A stretch of DNA of 64,000 bases, taken from assembly GCA_036877525.1 (NCBI GenBank), contig JAZGTH010000063.1, positions 1,784,501-1,848,500 of the forward strand, written 5' to 3'. Both the position numbers and the translations under genes were made by a program. The stretch comes from Chromobotia macracanthus. Its lineage: Eukaryota > Chordata > Actinopteri > Cypriniformes > Botiidae. This document shows positions 39,591 to 51,599 of this stretch, one piece after another. How positions within the stretch are numbered: position 1 is the stretch's first letter; each line of letters opens with the position of its first letter. A model generated the notes under the pieces. The model saw only the letters and a program-made list of their open reading frames with translations, had not been told where the DNA came from and ran no database searches.

Positions 39591-40135
39591 GTAAATGATG
39601 TGATGAATGTGGGAGGATGGAGGGGAATGAAGTGATGAATGTGGGAGAGAGGAGGGGAATGAAGTGATGAATGTGGGGGAAGTGGAGGGGAATGAAGTGA
39701 TGAATGTGGGGGAAGCGAGGGGAATGAAGTGATGAATGTGGGAGAGAGGAGGGGAGTGAAGTGATGAATGTGGGAGAGAGGAGGGGAGTGAAGTGATGAA
39801 TGTGGGGAAGTGGAGGGGAGTGAAGGATGAATGGGAGAGGAGGGAGTGAAGTGATGAATGTGGGAGAGAGGAGGGGAATGAAGTGATGAATGTGGGAGAG
39901 AGGAGGGGAATGAAGTGATGAATGTGGGAGAGAGGAGGGGAATGAAGTGATGAATGTGGGAGAGAGGAGGGGAGTGAAGTGATGAATGTGGGGAAGTGGA
40001 GGGGAGTGAAGTGATGAATGTGGGGGAAGTGGAGGGGAGTGAAGTGATGAATGTGGGAGAGAGGAGGGGAGTGAAGTGATGAATGTGGGAGAGACGAGGG
40101 GAACGAAGTGATGAATGTGTGTGTGGAGGGGAGAA
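39591..40135. repeat. 32-bp minisatellite in galnt18 intron 1
   Basis: About 17 units of roughly 32 bp (GAAGTGATGAATGTGGGAGA followed by GAGGAGGGGAAT), with 31-33 bp variants alternating GAGAGAGG and GGGAAGTGG versions. The + strand is purine and G-run rich. On the minus strand two frames stay open for about 200 codons, because a CT-rich strand lacks stops and a 32-bp period rotates all frames. It is not a gene. Confidence 0.95.
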
Positions 40136-41550
40136 TATGATGAGGTGATCCATGTGAATGGCCACAACACCATCAAAATACTTGTTCTTGTGTAGTTTTG
40201 TGCGTCATATTTATAGATTAAGCATCCAAACTAAACTGAGATTTGACAAACAAACTGAGATCTGTGTTTCTATGTTACTTTATTGCTGTTGTATCAGTAG
40301 ATCAGGATGCTACCTGAATGTCTTATAGCTGTATGAAAACAAAACTGTTCCTAAAGCAAGCAGTGCAACAACACAACAGATGAGAACATTGTAATCTTCA
40401 ACAAGGTCATCACTGTATGTTCACACAATTGAACATGACTGTTAGAGCCCAACAGTTCTACATGAGATCACAGACTGACTGTCTGCGAGTTCTAGACTCC
40501 AACACCTTCATAATAAAAACAAAAGCAAAGCTTTTAAAATTCATTTAACTTCCTCTCGTTTACTAGTGTGTTCGTGCACAATGAGCAACTTTATGTCTGT
40601 GGTTACAATCCACAACTACTGCTAAAACACTTCATAACTATTTAACTGCAGAGATATCATAATCTCTTGTTTCATATTTGTTTCATAATTAATTGTGCAG
40701 CTGTATTTCACTTCTGTTGTCAGGGGAAGATTTATTTCCTGTGATGGCTGAGCTTGGCTGTGGATGGCTATGACGAAGGTTATTTTTTATCAGATGAGAG
40801 CAGTGCTTCAGCATCAGTTCATGGATGTTTAATACAGCATGTTGGTCGTACTGGAACGTTCAACCTTTTCTCTGTGATGCACACGGCACATGTTGATGTG
40901 GGTCATTTTCACACAGCTTATGAAATTCTGCTCTTTCTGCATTAAATGTCTGTGAAAGCACCTCCATTACTTGAAGCCCCATGTCGCCTTTGTTGAGCTG
41001 AAGGGCTCTGATCGCTGGCCTGCATGCTTTCAGACTCGATTCCTCTATCAACAAAGAGCCTTTGGGACAACATGCTGAACAGACTGAGAGTACATGTTGC
41101 CTAGGATACAAAACCCTGACTGAGGCAGCCTGGTTTGCTTTCTCTCCTGAGGGAGGGGTTTTAATTAATGGCCAAACATACAATGACACCAGTGGCCCTT
41201 CAGGCACCTGTAAAGGGGATTTTAGATCGTGTCACAATTCAAAGATACTAACTGAAGTGTGCTGCAGCTGTGTAACTTCTAGAAAAAAACACTCTCACAA
41301 CATGATTTGCTTATTTGTATGACATATTATATGTACTGAGGGAACTGTGATTCCAGTAGCCTGTGAGTTGATTGGCTAATTTAGACCCTAATTAATAGTT
41401 ATGCATGTCGTTTGTTGGTTTCTTCACAGTGTAGGGTGTTGTCAGTGTTTCAGTTTCAGTGTTTGTGTAAACAGATGTTTTGTCTGCTTCATTCTTGGTG
41501 TGAACTGCGAACTTTACAACATGACTGTTTCTTTATTGCCTATTCTATAG

Positions 41551-41709
41551 TACATTTTACATTTATGCATTTGGCAGACAATTTAGTTTAAAGTGACATA
41601 CAGTTAATTCAGAAGCTGTTCATTTTATCAGTGTGTGTGCTCCCTAGAATTCGAACCCACAACCTTTGTGCAGCTAACACAATGCTCTACCAGTTGAGCT
41701 ACAGGAACA
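41551..41709 (-). repeat. tRNA-derived SINE, minus strand
   Basis: On the minus strand it starts GTTCCTGTAGCTCAACTGGT (A box TAGCTCAACTGG) and continues GTGGGTTCGAATTC (B box) about 35 bp later. It ends TGCCAAATGCATAAATGTAA, the tail typical of a common cyprinid tRNA SINE. Both Pol III boxes are close to consensus, making this the best-preserved SINE in the window. Confidence 0.85.
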
Positions 41710-44709
41710 CTATACAGAACAATATTAGCAATATTATTCTAGGCACAGGGCCTGAGGTTATATGTGTGTTTCTATAACAAATAAAATTCATTGACACTTC
41801 ATGAAGTACAGAAGCCCTCAGACTTTTCTGAACGTGTTAGATGTGCACTGAGCAGTGTCAGGTGAACATTTTAATAAAGCTTTATTCTAATACTGCTTTT
41901 GATTTCATGGCATGTAACCTGTTCCTGAGGAAGGCCATTCTTCTGTTATTTTGTCTGTCAAAGAAATGACTCTGCTGTTAGAAGAGTGTATAAATGGCCA
42001 TCAAATTTTACCCAATGACACATTTTCCTCAGCTATACCATAACTACAGACCACACGATTTAACAGATGCAACAAATTAATTAAATTACTAAATATTTTA
42101 GTATTTATATATAAATAAATTACTGATATACTTTGATTTGTATGTATAGTATCTGATTTCCAGTATCCAGACATTTAATTTCTTCGAGTGAAAAGGTCTC
42201 TGTCACTGACTGTGAGGTTATAACTTTATCAGCTTGACTCATGAATTTCAAGTATGTGATATGAAATTCTTGCAGTATTTCTTGCTGTTAAAGGCAGGTA
42301 AATGAGTGCTAACTGGAGTAAATGACCATTTACCAATTGCATTTGTGTTTGTACAGTTCACTGCCACAAACACAAAATATAAACTAACCAAAATATAAAC
42401 TAATTTATGTGCATATGCACCTATGACAGATATAATGTAAAAACATTTCTGCACACAAGACACTTGCTTTTGAAACTGAATTCGCTGTCTAGCAGCGAGA
42501 GGACATGACCGTATCGTTATTTGAACAGCCTAGATGTGTTTTGTGGTGGGTTTAATAAAACATTCCTGCATCGGTGTTTAAAGCACGGTGCAGTGGAGAG
42601 CTGAGGACTCATTGTGTTAGCAGCAGGATTCAGTGTTTATTCACAGGAGCTGCTGGGGTGTGTGTTCTCCAGGTACTCTGTCTCCAACAGAGCTGCATTT
42701 GATTCAGCCTGTGATCCACACTGACCCCGTCAGGATCAGTTTTCTGACTGAGACTCGACAATAATGATGCAGTACTGCAGCGTATAACAATGTCACTTCC
42801 TCATTCAGTGTCCCCACAGCCTGCACTGCTCCACATATCAGCTACACAGCTACAATAAAGCCTGTTGTTTGAGGGATCTACTGGCTGCTGTGTTGCTGTT
42901 ATTTGAGATATGAACTTGAGTTGTACTGAGGCTCTTGTGGGTTTTGGGATATTAGATTTAATGCTGTATTGTAGCGCTAAAGTACACAAAAGAAAATGTT
43001 ATTGCTCAAGATTTGCTCTTTCATAGCTCAGGAGATCTGATGGAAATCTCAGTTGTGTCTCAAATTATCACTTATGTTTGTCCTAAAGGTTCTTTGAAAC
43101 CGAAACAAACAAATGAGAACATTGTTGACATGCTGTACAGTAAGAGTACAGAGCAATGAAATGAGTGTAGATATCAGATATCAGATTCATTTGTTTCTGC
43201 ATAATTTGAGATGTTAACTCAGGTTTCATTGTCAATTTTAATTGTAAATCTTAAATCTGACTAATCTGACTGATAGTTCTGACATTACAGGAGACTCTGA
43301 AATTTACTGCTGTTTTATTTCTCAGGAAGTAAAGCAGAAGATTTCATTTGCTCTTTGTCACCAGTTGAGACAGATCTGATTTTTCTTTTCTGCAGGACAT
43401 CTCTGCGTGTAAAAATACACATCTTTTATGCATCAGTATGTGACTTTAGGATTGATCCAGTCACAAATACCAAATAAATAAAAATATATATTTTTAGAGG
43501 TGCTGAGACACAATAACATTATTTGTTGTCACTTACATTGAGTCAACATGGAGCTTTCTCACTAAATGTGTTATCACTGGCTTTAGAAACGTTTTTTAAA
43601 GGATCTGCTTTCTGTCTGATGTTGGAAGCAGCTTATTATAGTTTTTCTTGTGAACTGCATCACAGACTAGAGCCATAATGATTCATAAATCTGAATGTCT
43701 GTAATGTTTAATTAAACAGTTCATTAATCTTTCATCCAGTTTATTTCTTTAGTATTAATGAAGCTCTTTGGTGCTGGTATAAGTTATGGAAAAATAATAC
43801 TGTAGAAGCTATAATTTCTACTTTATATCTTCCAGCTGTGTGTGTTGGGTTTACTTAACCACATACTGGTCAAAAATTTGTACACAAGTCAGCAAAAATT
43901 GACAAATCTAAGCAAAACCTCCTTTTGGGCACATCCTCATTTGTAAAAACACTATTTCTATAGCATAGTTTTTTTGAATTGTAAAAATGCCAGAAATTTG
44001 TTAGGATTAGAGTTTGGGTTGGGTTATCTTTTATAACTAGCTGTGTATAAAAACAACAAAGTCTATGCAATGTCCCCATTGTGTGCGGGTGTGTGTGTTG
44101 GACATGGAAAGGTCAGAACAGACAGTCAAACAGAAGGATCCCTCAAAGTGACATTGTTAGAGCAAACAGGAGCGTTTCATACACACAGTATTATGTAAGG
44201 ATGTTATTTCCATAAGTAAACAGTCACACTCATGGTTTTTTCTTCACTCTGCTGTCAGTGGAGCAGTAGAGATGCTCTGAATGAAATACAATCCCAGCAG
44301 CAGTTTTATCTGAGACTCTGTGAGGATCTCTGTCATATCCTCTTATACTTGAGGAGGTCCCTGTTAAACACCAGTTCTGTAACTGCTGATTAATAAACTT
44401 CACAGGGACTGAAATGTAGTCTTGTGTCAGTTTTTTTCTTGTGATAGCTTACATCTGTGACATCTACATGAACTGATTTCATTCAATAACAATGAATTCA
44501 TATGACAGATTTAAGCTTAATGCATTGGTCATATCTGCAGAAGTCATTTTTAAGGATCAGGTCAGATTAATTAGCTATAACCCATGTGACAACCTCTCTG
44601 TGTGATAACTAGTCCTGGTTTCTCAAATCACTGTTCCTTTGCTTTTTATGGAGTCTGTTCTAACATTTATCAGTAGAATGACAGCGGTCTCTCTGTCTGA
44701 CCCTCACAG

Positions 44710-44902
44710 AGTCCCCACTGAGAGATGACAATCAGATCGATCGATCTTTCTCGGACTCGTCTCTGTTCAGTCGCTGGGGTCAGGATCTGGGGCCTGAGAG
44801 CAGAAGAGTGGCCCTGAAGATGTTTCAGTATTACGGCTACAATGGTTACCTCAGCGATCGCCTGTCCATGGACAGACCCATCCCAGACTACAGACCTGAT
44901 GG
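44710..44902 (+). CDS. galnt18: galnt18 exon 2: stem and entry to catalytic domain
   Basis: Encodes the rest of codon 80 to the first two bases of codon 144. The acceptor is CTCACAG|AG and the donor GG|GTGAGT. The stem part (80-100) is polar and acidic. It leads into the conserved pre-catalytic segment around residues 118-142, including FQYYGYNGYLSDRL and an RPIPDYRP motif, the counterpart of the 'N..SD.I...R.IPD.R...C' segment shared by the GALNT family. The frame joins exon 1 (phase 1) and exon 3 (phase 2) without a stop. Confidence 0.96.
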
Positions 44903-46353
44903 GTGAGTTCTCAAGACAGACAATATCAGACTAACACCACAATACAATGATGGTTTAAAGCTCACTTTTTGCCACACCATTCATGTCATGTTAAGTATCC
45001 CATGGTACCATGTCTAAAACAATTATCATGGTCATTTTTGTTAGTCCATTCTCTTTGTTGCAATGTATTATTAACATCCTCATTAAAAGGTTTACTCACT
45101 CGATTAAAATGTTTCTTATGATCTTAAAAATGGGGTGATGCTTATTTTATAAAGGATAAAGCTGGCTGATAAAATGCCAAGAGTACATTTTTGCAAATTC
45201 CAGGCCTGCTTAAATATAGTGATGGATATTTATTTTGGATTTTTGTTGTAGTCACCACACAATTCCCATAGTTCCATTAGTTTTATTTTATAGTTGAGGT
45301 TACTGTTATTCTAAAATGTAGAAAATTAAAGCGTGAATGTGACCCTAAATGTTTGAATTGGAGTATATGATGTACATGATCTCTATAAACACTTTTTTCA
45401 GTCTCTTATTGATTGAACTCATGACAGCAGACAGTTCACACCACGCAGCTCTATTTTGACAAGCTTTGAAAGAGGTGTGTATGAAAAACATAATTACTCC
45501 ATAGTCTGTAATTACAGGATGTGTCTCGCTGGCAGCAACATAAAGAAACTGCTTCACATTTGATCACATCTGTTCTTTTCTCCCAGTGGAGCGAAATTCA
45601 GATTAAGAACCTGGTCTGAAAGCTTTGAAAAACCTGCTTGTTATAAACTCCAGACTTCAAGAACATCAAAACATCAGCTATTATTGTAGAAGGATTTTGT
45701 ATTGAAGAATCCCTGTGTTTGCCAAACAGCTCCTTACTGATTTCTAATTGCCCAAAATCCCTTTAAAGCAAGTCAGTTCACTTGGCGGCCACATGCGTAA
45801 ACGCCCCCAGGGTGCTATTTCCAGTCATGTAGGGGCAGCTCCTACCTGCATGAGTGAGGAGAGACATTTTTAAACCTGTAGGTCAGGGATACATTCCAGT
45901 AATAGTTTCAAATCAGGAACAACATCTGACAGAAACAGTATCAAAATTGTGCAGTTTTGCGGTTAGTTCAGAAAGTGTGTGCGTGTATTCTGAAATCAAC
46001 TAACAAGCAATTTGGCTTTTTACAATGACAGTATCACAGTCATATTTAGCTGTTTGTTTTTACCATTACCGTATAGTTCAATTAAATTTAAGTTTGTTTA
46101 TATCGAGTTTTCCCAATTTTGCATTGTTACATGGCAGCATTACAGAGACAAAATTTAGAAAAACCAGTTGAGACACAAAAGAAGTATAGAAATAAGAAAT
46201 AAAGAAAAACAGAAAATAAAATATGTGGTAATGGTATTATAGAATACATGGTGTTAAAATATGAAAAAATAGGAAGTAGAAAAATGTAACAAGATAAGTG
46301 TTCATTCTCTGAATTGCATCACTTGCACCCTGATGTTTATTGTCTTACTGTAG
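44903..46353 (+). other. galnt18: galnt18 intron 2
   Basis: A 1.45 kb GT-AG intron, AT-rich and without a gene. About 46075-46270 resembles a degenerate teleost interspersed repeat, listed separately. Nothing else is recognised. Confidence 0.9.
46075..46270 (+). repeat. degenerate teleost interspersed repeat
   Basis: The start (TTCAATTAAATTTAAGTTTG) followed by a TTTATAT, CATTGTTACATGGCAGCA and TTACAGAGA order resembles a common fish repeat that reads TCAATTCAAGTTTATTTGTA followed by a 'caaagcagctttacag' segment. It is assigned from memory of the family and no alignment was run. The tail is A-rich. Confidence 0.45.
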
Positions 46354-46520
46354 GTGCAAAAACATCTCCTATCCCTCCAACCTGCCCCAGGTCAGTATCG
46401 TCTTCATCTTTGTGAACGAGGCGCTCTCGGTTATTCTGCGCTCCATACATTCAGCCATGAACCGAACCCCAAGACACCTGCTGAAAGAGATCATACTGGT
46501 GGATGACAACAGCAATAACG
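46354..46520 (+). CDS. galnt18: galnt18 exon 3: start of GT-A catalytic domain
   Basis: Encodes codon 144 (last base) through 199 and one base of codon 200. The acceptor is TTACTGTAG|GTGC and the donor AACG|GTACGC. It carries the first beta strand and the nucleotide-sugar binding motif: VSIVFIFVNEALSVILRS (157-174) and LLKEIILVDDNS (186-197). Classical GALNTs have FHNEA where this has FVNEA, a substitution typical of the 8/9/17/18 branch. D194-D195 are the conserved acidic pair of this motif. N147-I-S and N180-R-T are potential N-glycosylation sites. Confidence 0.97.
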
Positions 46521-47049
46521 GTACGCTTACAATGAGTGTTTCTTAATCAGAATTATGATTAATAAATCCTGGAACTGCTTTCTGTGATACACCAGCATGC
46601 CTTTATTTCTGAGTTCTGCTGCTCTGGACTGTGTCACAGTGTGTCTGTGTGGGATTTAAAGTTATAATAATTAGCCTGTATGGTGTCCCAACATAATTTC
46701 TTTAATCCAGCCCTTCAGTGGTCTTCATTAGGAGCTCTGCTCATTGGATTAAAACAGCTGCTGAAAGAACACTAACCAGCTAAAAAAGGGAAAGTGTTTA
46801 CCCCAGATAGATTATCCTAATAAAGGTGATGAATTTTCTCACCATGTGCCTCCTGTTTTAGATTATTGTTGCGTTTATTGCTTTCCTTTATTGGTCTATA
46901 CAAATGAGAAATACAACAAAACCAGTTTATCTTCAGATAACAGTAAGATGAGAATTACTGTAATACAAAGTCTATAACTGCTGAGAAAGAAGTGAAAGTA
47001 TGAGCTCATACTGAGAGGTTGATGAGAACCTGTACTGTATAAATTACTG

Positions 47050-47190
47050 GTTTGACTAGCAGAGCACAGTGCTCGCAACACCAAAGTCATGAGTTTGTTT
47101 CTGTGGAATGTATGTGCTGATAAAATATAAACTCCAAATGTCCCGTCATCACTGAATAAAGCAGCTGCCAAATGCATTTGTCTAAATTAC
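47050..47190 (+). repeat. degenerate tRNA-derived SINE, plus strand
   Basis: CTAGCAGAGCACAGTGCTCG (A-box part) is followed by AAGTCATGAGTTTGTTTC (decayed B box) and GTATGTGCTGATAAAA. The tail GCTGCCAAATGCATTTGTCT is the same type as in the copy at 41551. Confidence 0.65.
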
Positions 47191-47920
47191 TGTTCTTCTC
47201 AAAATGCTCACAAATAATTCAAAACACAGCAAGCAAGCAATCTAATCTAGGCCTGATAAATGTACATTAGCATTCATTTCATACTGAAAGCTATTAGCAA
47301 TTCAGTAGAAATTCACTAGAAAAGCCCCAGACTAAAGCTTCACAGAATTGTCAGGTTGACACGATTTAAACATCATTCAGTAACATTTATTTGTGCACTA
47401 CAATGTTGTGGAGTCACAAATGTTCTGCTGAAAGTCATTAAAATTTAGCAGAACTCTATCAAACAGACCCATGCTGTCTTTGACATTCTGTTTTAATGTC
47501 ATCTCAGTGTGTGTCAGAGTATTGGGTTAGATGCCCTTATCATTACAGTTAGCATCAGTAATCTTATCGTCTGGAACTGGCGGCACCCGGCGGGCTCTGA
47601 AGAACCGCGAGTGTAATGTAGACATCATTCCCTGATGTGAGTCACTGCTGGGGTCAGTGTGCTCTTCATTACAGTGGCAGTGACACCGTGACTGATACAA
47701 AGGTAAAGTGACCCCTCTGACTCCTCACTAACTGCACAGATTCGAGTACCAGTGGCCCACTCATTCAGCTGGATCAGTCTGTGAGTATATACAATGATGA
47801 GGGTTCGACATGAGACTCTGTGTCAACAATCTGTCAAGCAATGTGAACTGACATCTAAACATTTTCAAACTTTTCAAAGGTTCCAAATAAAAACAGTCTA
47901 AACTTAATCTGATTTACTTG

Positions 47921-47990
47921 ATCTATAATTTACCTGATTTACTTGATCTATAACTTGATCTATAATTCACATAGAAAACTAATTCACATA
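47921..47990. repeat. short nested tandem duplications
   Basis: TGATTTACTTGATCTATAA is repeated twice, followed by an extra CTTGATCTATAA and then AATTCACATAGAAAAC repeated twice. These are local duplications in intron 3. Confidence 0.8.
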
Positions 47991-48037
47991 GAAAACATGG
48001 TTAGTTTAAATCAGTTGCTGATAGTGAGTTTTTAATT

Positions 48038-48080
48038 ATAGTATAGTATAGTATAGTATAGTATAGTATAGTATAGTATA
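48038..48080. repeat. (ATAGT)n pentanucleotide array
   Basis: TATAGTATAGTATAGTATAG continues without interruption for about 43 bases, roughly 8.5 units. Confidence 0.95.
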
Positions 48081-50492
48081 AGGTAAAGTGTGATGAATCA
48101 GGTAAATGGATATGGAGTTATCCGGGATGAGAGCACCGTCTTGTGCTCCATATAACTCTTCATATCTGAGCTGTCTGAGAGTCCATACTGACATTGATAA
48201 AGATCAACACTCGTTCTTTCAGAGATCTTCCAGGAGGCATCCCAGCTTTCCTCTGAGCAAGCAGTCATAAATCACTAAGACTGACAGATTGACAGATATA
48301 TTGTAGATGTTTTTGTATCGCTCTCACCCAAACCGACTTGATTTTTCAACTTCAGATATGACCAAATAATGAATGCACATCTCATCAGAGGCGAAAACAT
48401 CTTATGAACTTAATTAAAATGGCCTGACATCTTTCCAAACAGTATATATAAACTTAAAGGCTAGTAGATGGAGCTTTGAGTGCAGCACTGGTTCAATGTT
48501 TTGTATCGACTGGTGATGAAAGATTGATGCTCTCAGCTGTTCAGAGATAATGGGCATGTTATTGGTTTTATTATAATTAATCAAAACCCATTACAATCTG
48601 TACCATTTCGATCAATTGGTATTTGTTAATTATTTAGGAAATGAATCTGTACAGGAGAGTTTTTGATGAGGCTGAAGACAAAGAGAGAGTTTTCACTGTC
48701 ATACGAGTGCAGAAGACAGATTTTGTTCAGAGTCTCCCAGCTCCATCATAAAACTCATATTTGCAGGAGGGGGAAAAAGTATTAGAGCAATTTGTAGAGC
48801 CACAAGCTGTTCATATCCAACATTCTCTGGCTTTTAAAAAGACATTCAAGTTCACTAGCACAATTCCACAATCTCAGTGATCGATCAGCGACGCTCGGCG
48901 CTCAAGGATAAATTCTATAGACATAAACCCAGCTGAACACAACACCCCACTCAGGGGCTCAAGTCAAATACACTGTGGTCTAAGAACAAGAACCGTAAAC
49001 TCTGCCATGCCTGTGGCCAGACTTATGATCATTAATGCAAACACTGTGATTGCTCACTATTTCAATGATGTGATGTTTTCTTAGTGGTTCTAGAGATAAA
49101 ACCTGTGACATGCAGAAGCGTATTTCTTCTCAAAATGTTAAAAACACATTTTTAAACAGAATATTAAGCTGTTAAAAGGTTGTAAACCACAGGGTCTTGT
49201 TTATTTGTGTATTTTCATTGTTCGAGTCTTTATCACGTATTTGTTTAAAGAGGAAGAGATAACAGAGCTGGTAAACTTAATTCTGCCTGTCCTGTGTCTC
49301 TGCACAATACAGAACTTCCTCTCAGTCCCAGCAAACAGAGGATACAGTCTAAAAGATCAAACATTTGTCAAACAGTGTTTTAATCAAACAGTGTTGCAGA
49401 AATAATAGTGATTGACAATGGGAATATATGAGCTCAAAGTCCTTATATTGTAGTAATTTAAAGCTGGAATCCATAACTTTATTGGGGTTAAAATGAACAA
49501 AAATCAGCTCAGCAAGTACATGACAGATCAGTGTTCAACACAATCTCCTTACCTTACCCTGATTCACAACTGTAACTTTATTATAATGATTTATAATGTC
49601 GGCTCTAATTTCCAGGAAAGTGTTAGTTTGACTTTATTTTACTTCAGCATACTTAAAAGGTACATACAGTAAACCTGTAATTTTATGTTTCAGACAGAGA
49701 TGGTGATAGAGAGGCAAAAGAGAATTGCATCTTTAAAGGGATGCTTTACACAATAGTGTCAATTATTAATCAATACTAATCTTAATTTTGTACTGTTAAA
49801 AATTGTATTACCAACAAAACACTTAAAGTTAAAAATTGAATCAAATAAGGAATTGAATCAAATAACATGAAATTCTTAGTATTTTTCTTTTTGCTGTATG
49901 GCTGCATACACTTGAGCTGGTGACCCCACAGGTTTGAGCAGAAATCTCGTGATGATGCATATTATCCCAGCATGACATGAGTGCTTCATACAGCACCTGC
50001 TGTGCTTCAGTGGAACCAAAGAAAATCGGACTTCTTTACAAACGAATGAAAATGATGAATGTAACATTTGTTTACATTTAATTCATGACCTAGAAATGTG
50101 TATGTATAATTCATAAATGCATCTTTAATCCTAAAATATATTTTTTGCTACGAAAGTCAAAACTTTATTTCCAAGATACAAATTGTTTTGAATCTCATGC
50201 CCTCTTTCAGTCTTGCCCTTTGAACTCCACTCACATCTTTCATGTTTAGCTGTTGGAGTCACGTCAGGTGTGATGAAGTTTATGAATGTTTCATTGTTTG
50301 GCTTGAGAGCACAACAGGATCTGACTAAAGCACCACACATACTGTAACTCCACAGTCTGGTTCAATACTGCTTCACTGGTAAAGTGGGCAGGATAGGCTG
50401 ACCTGAGAGTCCATATTGACACACAGAGAAACAGCATCATGCTTTCTTTGACCAGGGATAATGAGGGTAAGTCCTCCAGGAGGCATTGTAAT

Positions 50493-50495
<3 letters not shown>

Positions 50496-50551
<56 letters not shown>
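50496..50551 (+). repeat. (TC)28 microsatellite forming the exon 4 polypyrimidine tract
   Basis: A pure TC dinucleotide run of 56 bases ends in the C of the acceptor CAG (50551-50553), with exon 4 starting at 50554. No other pyrimidine tract separates it from the exon, so this microsatellite is the polypyrimidine tract of the splice acceptor. Confidence 0.97.
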
Positions 50552-50553
<2 letters not shown>

Positions 50554-50737
50554 AGGAGTTAAAGGAGAAATTGCAGGACTTTGTCATGGAGACAAACTCC
50601 AAGCGGCCGGGTTTCATTAAAGTGGTGCGTCACAGTAAGCAGGAGGGGCTGATCCGTGCGCGTGTGAGTGGATGGAGGGCCTCCTCCGCCCCTGTGGTGG
50701 CGCTGTTTGACGCCCACGTCGAGTTCAACGCCGGCTG
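50554..50737 (+). CDS. galnt18: galnt18 exon 4: DxH metal-binding segment
   Basis: Encodes residues 200-260 plus two bases of codon 261. The acceptor is CTCTCAG|AGGAG. The donor is GGCTG|GTGGGT, chosen because it restores G-W-A-E-P with exon 5; the alternative GTGATA five bases downstream would break the frame. It contains KVVRHSKQEGLIRARVSGWR (222-241), the family 'R...GLI.AR..G...A' helix that contacts the sugar donor. It also contains FDAHVEF (251-257), in which D252 and H254 are the expected Mn2+ ligands. Classical members read DSHCE here; DAHVE is the divergent-branch form. Confidence 0.97.
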
Positions 50738-51401
50738 GTGGGTGATATGAGATCTCTAGCTATTCCTGGCACTTCATTACCAGACTGTAATTACTGCCTC
50801 TTTCAATGCAAATGGTACAAAGCATTTTCACTGTTCATGCACTGACATGAACTGAGGGATATTTCTCCTGCAAAGGTGTGAAAAAATTCACTCTATCAGC
50901 ACTTAAAGAGACATCTCACCAAATGTAAATTCTGTTATGTGATCGCCATTATGTTGCTCCAAACTGGTGGGACTTATGTGAAACAAGAAATGTTATGAAG
51001 AAGGTTTCTGTGCTTGGTGATTAAAACATGTTTTGAGTCTTACAGCTGGAACACTGTGGTCATGCCCATAACAATCCGCCCCAGATATGACTTGAAACAC
51101 CCAGAATTTTCTGCTGTTAATCAGCTTTGATGTGATGCCAGAACCGCACTGTACCGCTCAATTTACTTTCAGAATCATTCATCTGAAAATAATGCTGTGA
51201 AGGAATTGACTGAAAATGCAGTTTAATTATTGAAAGCAGCGCTTGTACAGGGGTTTCCTGTTCTTCTGTTCTTTATGCCAGTCAGAAGCTCACGATTAAG
51301 ATTTCATACTATATTCAAAACAACCAAAACAAAAAAAAAAGACATTTTTCAAAGCTTGCTCACTGGGCGTGTAACTGATTTCATTGTTCTGATGTTTTCA
51401 G
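50738..51401 (+). other. galnt18: galnt18 intron 4
   Basis: A 664-bp GT-AG intron. About 50903-51005 resembles a degenerate copy of the dispersed repeat seen elsewhere in the window. The rest is unremarkable. Confidence 0.9.
50903..51005 (+). repeat. dispersed repeat copy (ACTCACCC family), degenerate
   Basis: CTTAAAGAGACATCTCACCA, then TAAATTCTGTTATGTGATCG and TTATGTTGCTCCAAACTGGT follow the family order. It lies in intron 4. Confidence 0.45.
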
Positions 51402-51599
51402 GGCCGAGCCGATCCTCCAGAGAATCAAAGATGACAGAACCAGGATTATTTCTCCATCGTTTGACAATATCAGATACGACACGTTCGAGATCGAGGAGTA
51501 CCCGCTGTCCGCTCAGGGCTTTGACTGGGAACTGTGGTGCCGCTATCTGAACCCGCCAAAGTCCTGGTGGAACTTAAACAACAGCACTGCACCAATCAG
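51402..51599 (+). CDS. galnt18: galnt18 exon 5: central catalytic domain
   Basis: Encodes codon 261 (last base) to two bases of codon 327. The acceptor is TTTTCAG|GGCC and the donor ATCAG|GTGATC. It completes GWAEPIL (260-266), the family GW.EPLL motif. It continues through RIISPSFDNI and the aromatic segment GFDWELWCRYLNPPKSWW, corresponding to the 'F.W.L.F.W' region of classical members. N320 and N321 lie in overlapping N-glycosylation sequons (N-N-S and N-S-T). Confidence 0.97.

Larger units (their letters stand above)
46521..50553 (+). other. galnt18: galnt18 intron 3
   Basis: A 4.0 kb intron. It contains a degenerate tRNA-like SINE (47050-47190), a short tandem duplication (about 47921-47990), an ATAGT pentanucleotide array (48038-48080) and a terminal (TC)28 tract that abuts the acceptor. 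The segment 47480-47720 is richer in GC and CpG than its surroundings and may be constrained. 49470-49650 may be an old repeat, unclassified. No gene is seen. Confidence 0.9.

Noticed and set aside
39560..40176. Two roughly 200-codon minus-strand frames rich in Ser, His, Pro and Leu
   Set aside because: They are pure translation of the 32-bp minisatellite. Two frames are open at once because the strand is CT-rich, and there is no unique sequence in them.
41646..41701. Possible tRNA gene on the minus strand
   Set aside because: A and B boxes are present, but the sequence continues into a SINE body and tail and lacks a complete cloverleaf with paired acceptor stem.
46340..46546. Exon 3 read as an independent small ORF starting with Met before 46354
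   Set aside because: The upstream residues are intron. The acceptor TAG at 46351-46353 and phase match with exon 2 show that the coding part is 46354-46520.
50291..50750. Open frames extending exon 4 leftward (plus) and an Arg/Glu repeat frame (minus)
   Set aside because: Both run through the (TC)28 repeat. The plus-strand frame is only real from the acceptor at 50554 to the donor at 50738.
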